Assembly (NCBI GenBank): GCA_017550285.1
Contig: JAFZPP010000004.1
Span: 1 to 64,000 of the forward strand
Origin: Oscillospiraceae bacterium
GTDB taxonomy: Bacteria > Bacillota > Clostridia > Oscillospirales > Ruminococcaceae
Length of the DNA: 64,000 nucleotides
Direction: 5' to 3'
Shown here one piece after another: positions 9,704 to 17,075 of this stretch. The notes below the pieces were generated by a model, which ran no database searches, was not told the origin of the DNA, and saw only the letters and a program-made list of their open reading frames with translations. Numbering within the stretch: position 1 is the stretch's first letter; every line of letters begins with the position of its first letter. The translations under genes were made by a program, and so were the position numbers.

Positions 9704-10469
9704 TATCCGCAATGCATTCAAAAACGGCAAGGCGTTTATTCCGTTTATCACATGCGGCGATCCCGATCTCGAAACAACCGGAAAGATCGTCCGCGCAATG
9801 GCAGAAGCCGGTGCCGATCTCATTGAACTGGGCATCCCGTTCTCTGACCCGACCGCAGAGGGTCCGGTCATTCAGGGCGCCAATATCCGCGCGCTCGCAG
9901 GCGGCGTCACGACGGACAAAATCTTTGCATTTGTCAGTGAACTGCGGAAGGATGTCACTGTACCGCTCGTCTTTATGACCTATGCGAATGTTGTATTCTC
10001 CTACGGCATCGAGCGCTTTGCCGCAAAATGTGAGGAGGTCGGCATCGACGGCATCATCCTGCCCGATGTGCCCTTTGAGGAGAAGGACGAATTTGCACCG
10101 ATCTGCCGCGCACATAATGTGGACTTTATCTCGCTGATCGCGCCGACCTCCGAGAACCGCATTGCGATGATCGCAAAGGAGGCGGAGGGCTTTATCTATC
10201 TCGTATCCAGCCTCGGCGTCACCGGTATGCGCAGTGAGATTCAGACCGATCTCGGCGCGATTGTGCAGAAAATCCGTGAGAATTCCGATGTGCCCTGCGC
10301 AGTCGGCTTCGGCATTTCCAATCCCGAACAGGCTGCCAAAGCGGCGGCTGTTTCGGACGGCGTGATCGTCGGCTCGGCAATCGTCAGACAGATCGGCGAG
10401 CACGGCAAAGATGCGGCGCCGGTCGTCGGTGCATTTGTCGGGAAGATGAAACAGGCAATCACAAAATAA
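9696..10469 (+). CDS. trpA: tryptophan synthase alpha subunit
   Basis: 257 aa. The start at 9696 lies within the end of trpB behind [27 protein letters not shown] contains the catalytic Asp; the catalytic Glu is near residue 50 in the ADLIELG strand. [10 protein letters not shown] and [10 protein letters not shown] bind phosphate. It releases indole from indoleglycerol phosphate and passes it to TrpB. No terminator is visible before the next gene, 38 bases on, so transcription may run through. Confidence 0.95.
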   Translation: MSNIRNAFKNGKAFIPFITCGDPDLETTGKIVRAMAEAGADLIELGIPFSDPTAEGPVIQGANIRALAGGVTTDKIFAFVSELRKDVTVPLVFMTYANVVFSYGIERFAAKCEEVGIDGIILPDVPFEEKDEFAPICRAHNVDFISLIAPTSENRIAMIAKEAEGFIYLVSSLGVTGMRSEIQTDLGAIVQKIRENSDVPCAVGFGISNPEQAAKAAAVSDGVIVGSAIVRQIGEHGKDAAPVVGAFVGKMKQAITK

Positions 10470-10507
10470 TCCGCGAAACAAAATCTTGATAAAGGGCGGG
10501 TGAGCTG

Positions 10508-11821
10508 ATGGAACTGACAACTGATCTCGGACGCGATGCCGTTCCGGCAGAGCTGCGCGCCTGTTACGGCAATGAACTGCATGAGTATATCATTGCAGTC
10601 GGATGCGGCGGCAGCGGCGGCGGCAGTACGCCGGATGTCCGCTTCGGGGACGAAGTGCTGTGCTACAGGCATCAAAACTGTCTTGCGGGCATGGATATCA
10701 CAAGCGGTGAAATGCACACCGGCGGTCTGCGGCTCATCTGGTATATGACACCGGATGAAACGCGGTTCCGGAAGCACCCGTTCCGGCAGGATTTCGGTTA
10801 CCGCGTCAAGGGCTTTCCGCTTGTCAAGGAGCCGCCGCGCAGGGGCTTTTATCTCGGCGATGTCTGGCTGCGGGAGATCACGGCGGAGCAGATTGCGCAT
10901 CCCTATTTGCAGGGGCTGATCGCAAAACAGTATCCGAAGCAGGTCGGTCCGGCGGAAATCCATCCGGATGTCATGGCGCAGTATGAGCCGGAGCTGCATG
11001 AATATCTGATTGCTGTCACGCATGAAGGCAGTATATCCGCATGGGGCTGGCAGGAGTTTCCCTGCGATCATTCGATCCGTGCGCAGTCCAAAGGCAGCCG
11101 CGGCATCATCGACCTGACAACCGGCACGCAGTCTGATGCGCTGACCTGCGTTACGTGGTATCTCTATGATTCGATACAGACGCCGGACTGCAATTCACCC
11201 GACTTTGCAGAAGATACGATCTATCGCATCAAAGGCTTTCCGCCGAAAAAACGTGAGCCCTCCGACAGACTGCGCTTCACTGACGGCATCTTTGTCCGCG
11301 AAATTCTCGAATACAATGTGCAGAATGCGTTTTTGCAGAAGCTGATTGACGATTTCAATACGAAGGTCACGGTGCAGTCGGATGTGCTCGGCGAGCTGGA
11401 ACTGGATAAAAGCACAAACTGGTACAGCAATATGGTCGAAATGCTCGGCGACAGGCATCTGGTCATCATCAACGGCGACGGGGACGGCTTTGCAGCGCAT
11501 CTGAAAACTGCGGAGACAATCGTTTCGGAGATCGGGAAATGGGATCAGTTCTTCCGCGGATATATTGCAGAGAATCTGCTGGAGAAAGCGGACGAAATGT
11601 ATCAGGAGCATCTCGAAAATGAGGAGAAGGAACTGCGTCCGCTGACAGCCGATGCATTCCGGCAGGGTCTTGATTTTGAGGATCTGGAAATTCTTGCGGA
11701 CGGCAGCTACCGCGTGCTGTATATCCTCTCGCCGGCGCTCTTTGACGACGATCTGCCGTTTGTACAGCTGACCGGTACGATCGAAGGCGGCGTGCAGGAA
11801 TCGGAGCTCGACTATTCCTGA
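10508..11821 (+). CDS. uncharacterised cytoplasmic protein with an internal duplication
   Basis: 437 aa; start at 10508 behind AAAGGGCGGGTGAG. There is no signal peptide or membrane segment. Two copies of a roughly 140-residue unit occur: ELHEYIIAV near residue 23 and ELHEYLIAV near residue 162, each followed by a YRVKGFP or YRIKGFP block and a LREIT/VREIL block. The C-terminal 145 residues start at VLGELELDKSTNWY and resemble the DUF2262 type, weakly. I do not recognise a function. It sits on the trp transcript with no terminator between, but nothing ties it to tryptophan. Confidence 0.6.
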   Translation: MELTTDLGRDAVPAELRACYGNELHEYIIAVGCGGSGGGSTPDVRFGDEVLCYRHQNCLAGMDITSGEMHTGGLRLIWYMTPDETRFRKHPFRQDFGYRVKGFPLVKEPPRRGFYLGDVWLREITAEQIAHPYLQGLIAKQYPKQVGPAEIHPDVMAQYEPELHEYLIAVTHEGSISAWGWQEFPCDHSIRAQSKGSRGIIDLTTGTQSDALTCVTWYLYDSIQTPDCNSPDFAEDTIYRIKGFPPKKREPSDRLRFTDGIFVREILEYNVQNAFLQKLIDDFNTKVTVQSDVLGELELDKSTNWYSNMVEMLGDRHLVIINGDGDGFAAHLKTAETIVSEIGKWDQFFRGYIAENLLEKADEMYQEHLENEEKELRPLTADAFRQGLDFEDLEILADGSYRVLYILSPALFDDDLPFVQLTGTIEGGVQESELDYS

Positions 11822-11848
11822 AGCAATCAATCGGAAACGGATAAATCT

Positions 11849-13096
11849 ATGAAGAAAAAATCGCACTATCGGACTTGTATTCTTATTATTCTCATATGCA
11901 CTGCGGTGCTGCATATTGCCGCATGTTTCAAACAATTCTGTGACTGGTATACCGACAATCTCTACCCTTACTGGGCAGAATGGCTCGGCAGACTGAATGC
12001 GAAGCTGCCGTTTGTGCTCGGCGAATGGCTGATCATACTGGCGGCGGTGCTCGTGCTGCTCGCAGTGATTTTTCTGATTCTGCTGCCGTTTCTGCGCGGA
12101 AAGGAAAGGTACCGCAGATTCACTGCCGGCTATTGCAAGACACTGCTCATGATCTTCTGCGGCAGTGTGCTCTACTATTCGCTCGTCTGGGCGGTGCCGT
12201 TCCGCGGAACTGCGCTCGGAAAGCCCGAGAAAGGGCTGCGGACAGAATTCTCCTATCAGGAGATCGACGCGCTGATGCGGTATGTCGCGGACGGTGCCAA
12301 TTCCGCTGCGGAGGAGATTGAGATTCATGCGGACGGTACGGTGGATTTCCCGACACCGGAGGAGAGCCGCCGGAAAACCGAGGCTGCGCTGCACGATCTT
12401 TCCGCGGAATATCCGCGGCTGAACGGCTACTATCCGCCTGTCAAGGATGCGTTCAGCTCCGATATCCTGCGGCGAATGGACATCGGCGGCGTGACCTTTC
12501 CATATACCATGGAAGTGCTGCATGAAAAGTATTATGCGCAGAATCCGATTGCGCGGCTGATTACCGATGCGCATGAGCTGACGCACCATATGGGCTTCTA
12601 TAAGGAGAGCGCCGCAACATTTCTTTCTGCGCTGGCGCTTTCGCAGAGCGATGACCCGTTTCTGCGCTTTGCCGCTTTCAAGGAGATGTATTTTTACGTC
12701 GAAGCGGATTACATGGAAGCGAGAGTCGAATACATGGATGCGCTTCGGCAGGCGCATCCGGAAATACCGGCGCTGGAATGGGACAAACTGAAAGAAATGC
12801 AGCCCGATGAGCGGAAGGCACTGATGCAGAAAGTGTCGGAAGCAGAGGAACAGTATGCCGGTGTTTATCCCTATCTGAGCGAACGCGCATGGGATATCTG
12901 GACTGCCGCGGCAGGAAATGAGCAGGAAGCATATGAAGCGGAGACGCATCCGATTGACGCGATGCCGGCGGTCGATCAGGCAATCGGCAAGGCGGGCGAT
13001 GCCGGCTGGACTGCACAGTATGCCGTTTTGCAGGAGCATACCTATGAAGGCTCAGTGCTCCTTCTGCTGCAATATTTTGACGGCAAATTGTATTGA
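11849..13096 (+). CDS. DUF3810-type membrane zinc metallopeptidase homologue
   Basis: 415 aa. Three membrane segments lie within the first 115 residues (about 10-28, 55-82 and 95-115), then a soluble domain. That domain contains DAHELTHHMGF near residue 240, an HExxH zinc-peptidase motif, with a downstream Glu in YKESAATF as the likely third ligand. This pattern, with small-residue-rich helices after it, fits the DUF3810 family, whose substrates are unknown. It lies 27 bases after the duplicated-domain gene. The next transcript starts at the aroF promoter. Confidence 0.72.
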   Translation: MKKKSHYRTCILIILICTAVLHIAACFKQFCDWYTDNLYPYWAEWLGRLNAKLPFVLGEWLIILAAVLVLLAVIFLILLPFLRGKERYRRFTAGYCKTLLMIFCGSVLYYSLVWAVPFRGTALGKPEKGLRTEFSYQEIDALMRYVADGANSAAEEIEIHADGTVDFPTPEESRRKTEAALHDLSAEYPRLNGYYPPVKDAFSSDILRRMDIGGVTFPYTMEVLHEKYYAQNPIARLITDAHELTHHMGFYKESAATFLSALALSQSDDPFLRFAAFKEMYFYVEADYMEARVEYMDALRQAHPEIPALEWDKLKEMQPDERKALMQKVSEAEEQYAGVYPYLSERAWDIWTAAAGNEQEAYEAETHPIDAMPAVDQAIGKAGDAGWTAQYAVLQEHTYEGSVLLLLQYFDGKLY

Positions 13097-13128
13097 ATTC
13101 ATGCCAAATCATTTCGATATTTTAGCGA

Positions 13129-13150
13129 TTTAACGCTTTTACGCGTTAAA
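13129..13150. promoter_or_regulatory. inverted repeat abutting the aroF promoter
   Basis: TTTAACGC (13129-13136) and GCGTTAAA (13143-13150) form a perfect 8-bp inverted repeat around a 6-base centre, ending 3 bases before the -35 box. Lack of a U-tract argues against a terminator. It is a candidate operator. Confidence 0.5.
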
Positions 13151-13153
13151 CGG

Positions 13154-13182
13154 TTGACAAATGACGGAAAAGCATGTATACT
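13154..13182 (+). promoter_or_regulatory. aroF promoter
   Basis: TTGACA (13154-13159), 17 bases, TATACT (13177-13182). Start expected near 13189, leaving a leader of about 50 bases. Confidence 0.85.
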
Positions 13183-13239
13183 GATATCAGAAAACAACAG
13201 AAAGAGACAAGCATCTCAGGAAAAAGGAGTAACCCCATT

Positions 13240-14271
13240 ATGATGAATCTTGAATTTGAACGGAAGCTGACCATTCCGAAGGAAACAAAGGAAATGTATC
13301 CCGTGACACCGGAAATGGCGGAGGTCGTAAAGCAGCGTGCAGCGGAAATCCGCAGTATTTTTGAGGGCAAGGATGACAGACTGATTCTGATTATCGGTCC
13401 GTGCTCGGCGGATAATCCCGATGCCGTGCTCGATTATATCTCGCGGCTGCGCAAAGTGCAGGAGCAGGTCAAGGATGAAATTTTCATTATTCCGCGCATC
13501 TATACCAATAAGCCGCGCACGACCGGTGCAGGCTACAAGGGGCTGCTGCATCAGCCGGACCCGAATGCAAAGCCCGATGTCTACAAGGGCATTATTGCGA
13601 CCCGTGAGCTGCATATGCGCGCACTCAAGGAGACAGGCTTCTCCTGCGCCGATGAGATGCTCTATCCCGATAATCACAGATATCTCGATGATCTGCTTGC
13701 CTATGTTGCAGTCGGTGCGCGGTCGGTCGAGAATCAGGAGCACCGGCTCGTTTCCAGCGGTCTGGATATTCCGGTCGGCATGAAGAATCCGACGGCGGGC
13801 GATCTTTCCGTCATGATGAACGCAATCACCGCTGCACAGCACGGACATTCGTTCATCTACCGCGGCTGGGCGGTGCATTCCAAGGGCAATCCGCTTGCAC
13901 ACGCAATCATGCGCGGCTATCTCAATAAGCACGGACAGTCGCTGCCGAATTATCACTATGAGGATATTGCTCTGCTCGCTTCGCTCTATGCTTCCGGCGA
14001 GTTTGCAAATCCGGCGGCAATCATTGACACGAATCATGCGAACTCCGGCAAGAATCCGCTGGAGCAGCCGCGTATCTGCAAGGAAGTGCTCAGCATGCGC
14101 CGCTATAACAATGACATCAAAAAGCTCGTCAAGGGCTTCATGATCGAAAGCTATATCGAGGACGGTGCGCAGAAGGTTGACGGCGGCTGCTACGGCAAGT
14201 CGATCACCGACCCCTGCCTCGGCTGGGAGAAATCCGAGCGCCTGATCCTTGAAATCGCCGAGATGCTGTGA
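13240..14271 (+). CDS. aroF: 3-deoxy-7-phosphoheptulonate (DAHP) synthase, AroFGH class
   Basis: 343 aa. The start at 13240 is the first of two adjacent ATGs and lies behind AAAAAGGAG; an in-frame extension to 13174 overlaps the promoter and is rejected. LIIGPCSADNPD binds PEP and metal, PRTTGAGYKGL binds the substrates, and IDTNHANSGKNP and ESYIEDG carry metal ligands. It joins PEP and erythrose 4-phosphate, the entry to the shikimate pathway that feeds the trp genes upstream. It has its own promoter with a candidate operator and its own terminator, so it is not simply under T-box control. Which aromatic amino acid inhibits it is not clear from sequence. Confidence 0.94.
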   Translation: MMNLEFERKLTIPKETKEMYPVTPEMAEVVKQRAAEIRSIFEGKDDRLILIIGPCSADNPDAVLDYISRLRKVQEQVKDEIFIIPRIYTNKPRTTGAGYKGLLHQPDPNAKPDVYKGIIATRELHMRALKETGFSCADEMLYPDNHRYLDDLLAYVAVGARSVENQEHRLVSSGLDIPVGMKNPTAGDLSVMMNAITAAQHGHSFIYRGWAVHSKGNPLAHAIMRGYLNKHGQSLPNYHYEDIALLASLYASGEFANPAAIIDTNHANSGKNPLEQPRICKEVLSMRRYNNDIKKLVKGFMIESYIEDGAQKVDGGCYGKSITDPCLGWEKSERLILEIAEML

Positions 14272-14321
14272 GAGCCGTATCTGCGGCGGATGGATCAGAA
14301 CTATGATTATATTGCAATAAC

Positions 14322-14367
14322 AAAAGCCGCTCAGTCAAGCCGTTATGCTGATCTGAGCGGCTTTTTT
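14322..14367 (+). terminator. aroF intrinsic terminator
   Basis: GCCGCTCAG (14326-14334) pairs with CTGAGCGGC (14353-14361), flanked by AAAA upstream and TTTTTT downstream. Confidence 0.85.
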
Positions 14368-14374
14368 CACAAGT

Positions 14375-14404
14375 TACCCATTGAACTTTTTGTCAAAAAG
14401 TGGT
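14375..14404 (+). repeat. 30-base direct repeat, copy 1
   Basis: Identical to 14467-14496. It contains the inverted repeat ACTTTTT-GTC-AAAAAGT. This copy continues into CCGGGCAGTGCCCGG (14405-14419), a dispersed palindrome, and has no -10 box. Confidence 0.85.
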
Positions 14405-14466
14405 CCGGGCAGTGCCCGGCTCCGTTTTTATCCTCATGCGGCGTTTTGTCTGCTTTTTTCGTATTG

Positions 14467-14496
14467 TACCCATTGAACTTTTTGTCAAAAAGTGGT
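14467..14496 (+). repeat. 30-base direct repeat, copy 2, inside the nadB promoter
   Basis: The second copy supplies the -35 region and spacer of the nadB promoter and runs into the first base of its -10 box. The ACTTTTT-GTC-AAAAAGT inverted repeat falls between the -35 and -10 boxes. Confidence 0.85.
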
Positions 14497-14501
14497 ATAA
14501 T
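14473..14501 (+). promoter_or_regulatory. nadBC promoter
   Basis: TTGAAC (14473-14478), 17 bases, TATAAT (14496-14501). The spacer is an inverted repeat, a plausible repressor site (NiaR-type control of nadBC is common in Firmicutes, but no match was tested). Confidence 0.7.
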
Positions 14502-14533
14502 ATAAATACTATACTTTCAAAGGAGCCATTCCT

Positions 14534-15994
14534 ATGATCGAGCTTGAACAAAATTATGATGTTGTCATTGCCGGCGCCGGTGCTGCCGGCTGCTATGCCG
14601 CACTGCATCTGCCGCCGCATCTGCGCGTACTGCTGCTCGCAAAGCGCGGAGCAACACTCTGTAACTCTGCCCTTGCGCAGGGCGGTATCGCAGGCGTCTG
14701 GAATTCTCCCGGCGATAATATCGAGCTGCATGCGAACGATACCCGTATCGCCGGCGCGTTTACCAATAACCCCAAAACGCTGCATATCCTCGTTTCTGAG
14801 GCGGCGCAGGATATTGAACAGCTCGTCGAATACGGCGTCGAATTTGATAAGAATGCGGACGGCGACTATGACCGTACCCTCGAGGGCGGTCACTGCCGCA
14901 GACGTATTTTCCATTACCGCGATTCTACCGGCGCGGAAATTCTCCGCGGTCTGCTCGCACAGGTCAGTCAGCTGCCGAATGTCACGGTTTCGGAGTTTAC
15001 CGTCATGAGCAGAGCGATGAAGACGGAGACCGGTTTCTCTGTGGAGCTGCTGCGGGACGGGGAACTGAGCTCCGTAGACTGCCATTTTCTCATCATGGCG
15101 ACCGGCGGCATCGGGCGCGTCTATGAGTATACGACAAATTCTGCAATCGCTACCGGTGACGGCATTCGCATTGCCTATGAGCTCGGCGCGCGCATCAAGA
15201 ATCTTTCGCTGATTCAGTTTCATCCGACGGCTTTCAACAATAAGCATACCAGAGAATGCTTCCTGATCTCCGAGGCGGTGCGCGGTGAGGGCGCATATCT
15301 GCGCAACTGCAAGCTCGAACGCTTCATGCAGCGCTATGATGACCGTCTGGAGCTGGCGCCGCGTGACGTCGTTTCGCATGCGATCATTCTCGAAAGTCAG
15401 CGAACCGGCTCCAAGGATTTCTGGATTGATATTTCGCATAAGGACCCCGAAGAGGTCAAGGCAAGATTTCCGAAGATTTACAATAAGCTGCTCGAACAGG
15501 GCTATGATCTCACGAAGGAGCCTGTGCCGATCTATCCTTGCCAGCATTATCTCATGGGCGGCATCGACGTCAATGCGAATGCGCAGACGCGCGTGGATCG
15601 GCTCTATGCCTGCGGCGAATGTGCGCACACCGGCGTTCACGGAAACAACCGTCTGGCGAGCAACAGTTTGCTCGAGGCGCTTGTCTTCTCGCGCAGAGCT
15701 GCCGAGGAAATCGCAAGAGAAGCCGATGCAATTACCGACCGCTTTGAACACGGCGAATTCAAGCCCGTCACTGCGACTGAGCCGATTCCGCACGGCATCC
15801 GCACCGAGCTGCGCAAAATCTTGCAGGAGAACTATTTTGTCATTCCGAATACCGAGCACATGCGCGCTGCCTATGACCGCGTGACCGAGCTGATTCAGCT
15901 CATTGCTTGTGAGGACTGGAAAATGGACCTCGATTATCTCGAGGCAAAATCGCAGGCGACCTGCGCATACTTAATTCTGGAGGAGCAATTATAA
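14534..15994 (+). CDS. nadB: L-aspartate oxidase
   Basis: 486 aa; start behind AAAGGAG. FAD-binding GAGAAGCYAA is at the N-terminus, the ALAQGGIAGV block follows, and HTGVHGNNRLASNSLLEALVF identifies the NadB/SdhA flavoprotein superfamily. The short C-terminal domain is typical for NadB. It oxidises aspartate to iminoaspartate for quinolinate synthesis. The partner NadA is not in the window. The stop overlaps the nadC start by one base (TAATG). Confidence 0.94.
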   Translation: MIELEQNYDVVIAGAGAAGCYAALHLPPHLRVLLLAKRGATLCNSALAQGGIAGVWNSPGDNIELHANDTRIAGAFTNNPKTLHILVSEAAQDIEQLVEYGVEFDKNADGDYDRTLEGGHCRRRIFHYRDSTGAEILRGLLAQVSQLPNVTVSEFTVMSRAMKTETGFSVELLRDGELSSVDCHFLIMATGGIGRVYEYTTNSAIATGDGIRIAYELGARIKNLSLIQFHPTAFNNKHTRECFLISEAVRGEGAYLRNCKLERFMQRYDDRLELAPRDVVSHAIILESQRTGSKDFWIDISHKDPEEVKARFPKIYNKLLEQGYDLTKEPVPIYPCQHYLMGGIDVNANAQTRVDRLYACGECAHTGVHGNNRLASNSLLEALVFSRRAAEEIAREADAITDRFEHGEFKPVTATEPIPHGIRTELRKILQENYFVIPNTEHMRAAYDRVTELIQLIACEDWKMDLDYLEAKSQATCAYLILEEQL

Positions 15995-16854
15995 TGGAGC
16001 TGCTGCAATCTTATGTGGATGAGGTGATTCTGCGTGCGCTGCATGAGGATATCACCGGTATGGATGTGACAACCGATTTCCTGCTTGACGAGAATCACGA
16101 ATCCGATGCATACCTCATGGCAAAGGATCAGGGTGTGCTCTGCGGCATGGATATTGCGGCGCGCGTCTTTGCACTGGTCGGCGAGGGCGTCAGCTTTACC
16201 GCAAAGGCGAAGGACGGCGATCAGGTCAAATACGGCGATATTCTCGCTGTCATGCACGGTAAGACCCGCACGCTGCTCAAGGGCGAACGCACGGCGCTCA
16301 ATCTCTTGCAGCATCTCTCCGGTATTGCAACGGAAACACGCAGATGCGTTGATATCGTTGCGGGGACGAATGCTTCGATTGCCGATACGCGTAAGTGCAT
16401 GGTCGGCATCCGCGCGATGCAGAAATATGCCGTGCGCTGCGGCGGCGGCAAGAATCACCGCTTCAATCTCTCCGACGGCGCCATGCTCAAGGATAATCAT
16501 ATTGATGCATGCGGCGGCATTCTGCCTGCAATCACGCAGCTCCGGCAGCATATCGGTCATATGGTGCGCATTGAGGTTGAGGTGCGCACGCTCGACGAGC
16601 TGCGGGAGGCGCTGGAAGCAAAAGCCGATATCATCATGCTCGATAATATGGACAATGACACCATGAAGGAGGCTGTCCACATCACGGACGGCAGAGCGAT
16701 GCTCGAAGCATCCGGCGGCATTACGCATGAGACCCTGCGCGGCGTCGCGGAAACCGGCGTCGATATCATTTCGATCGGTGCGCTCACCCACAGCGTCAAA
16801 GCCTTCGATATCTCCATGAAATGGTCCGCGCCGTGCGCGGCTCCGATGATCTAA
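15994..16854 (+). CDS. nadC: nicotinate-nucleotide diphosphorylase (carboxylating)
   Basis: 286 aa. An N-terminal half-barrel domain is followed by the catalytic barrel: TRKCMVGIRAMQKYAVRCGGGKNHRFNLSDG binds quinolinate and PRPP, then KDNHI, IEVEVRTLDEL, IMLDNM and EASGGI. It converts quinolinate and PRPP to nicotinate mononucleotide. It is co-translated with nadB. A 221-base gap follows before mutS2. Confidence 0.95.
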   Translation: MELLQSYVDEVILRALHEDITGMDVTTDFLLDENHESDAYLMAKDQGVLCGMDIAARVFALVGEGVSFTAKAKDGDQVKYGDILAVMHGKTRTLLKGERTALNLLQHLSGIATETRRCVDIVAGTNASIADTRKCMVGIRAMQKYAVRCGGGKNHRFNLSDGAMLKDNHIDACGGILPAITQLRQHIGHMVRIEVEVRTLDELREALEAKADIIMLDNMDNDTMKEAVHITDGRAMLEASGGITHETLRGVAETGVDIISIGALTHSVKAFDISMKWSAPCAAPMI

Positions 16855-16996
16855 AGCATTCCGGCGGCGTCATGCGTATTTTGAGGTTCAGATGTTTCCG
16901 GCAGGCTTGTGTATAGGTTATCAGATTTGCGGGCAGCACCCGCAGGGATTGATCGAAAGCATTTCGGAGGCGCGGTGAAATACAGCGTACAAGTAT

Positions 16997-17014
16997 GTTA
17001 CAACATGTTGTGAC
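16997..17014. promoter_or_regulatory. 18-base near-perfect palindrome upstream of mutS2
   Basis: GTTACAACATGTTGTGAC is a palindrome broken at one base pair, 62 bases before the mutS2 start. No clear sigma-A promoter is seen beside it. Candidate operator. Confidence 0.45.
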
Positions 17015-17075
17015 GCAAGATATAAATGAGAACGAAAAATCATTACAACGACGGGCGGAACCCCGTGGAGACAAT

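Noticed and set aside
7694-9871. A 725-codon minus-strand open frame
   Set aside because: It is antisense to trpC, trpF and trpB, which carry all catalytic motifs. It has no recognisable domain.
14405-14419. CCGGGCAGTGCCCGG as a second terminator after aroF
   Set aside because: There is no U-tract directly after the stem, and the same palindrome recurs elsewhere as a dispersed repeat.
16855-17075. A riboswitch or RNA gene before mutS2
   Set aside because: Apart from one small GCGGG/CCCGC hairpin and the 18-base palindrome I see no conserved RNA core.
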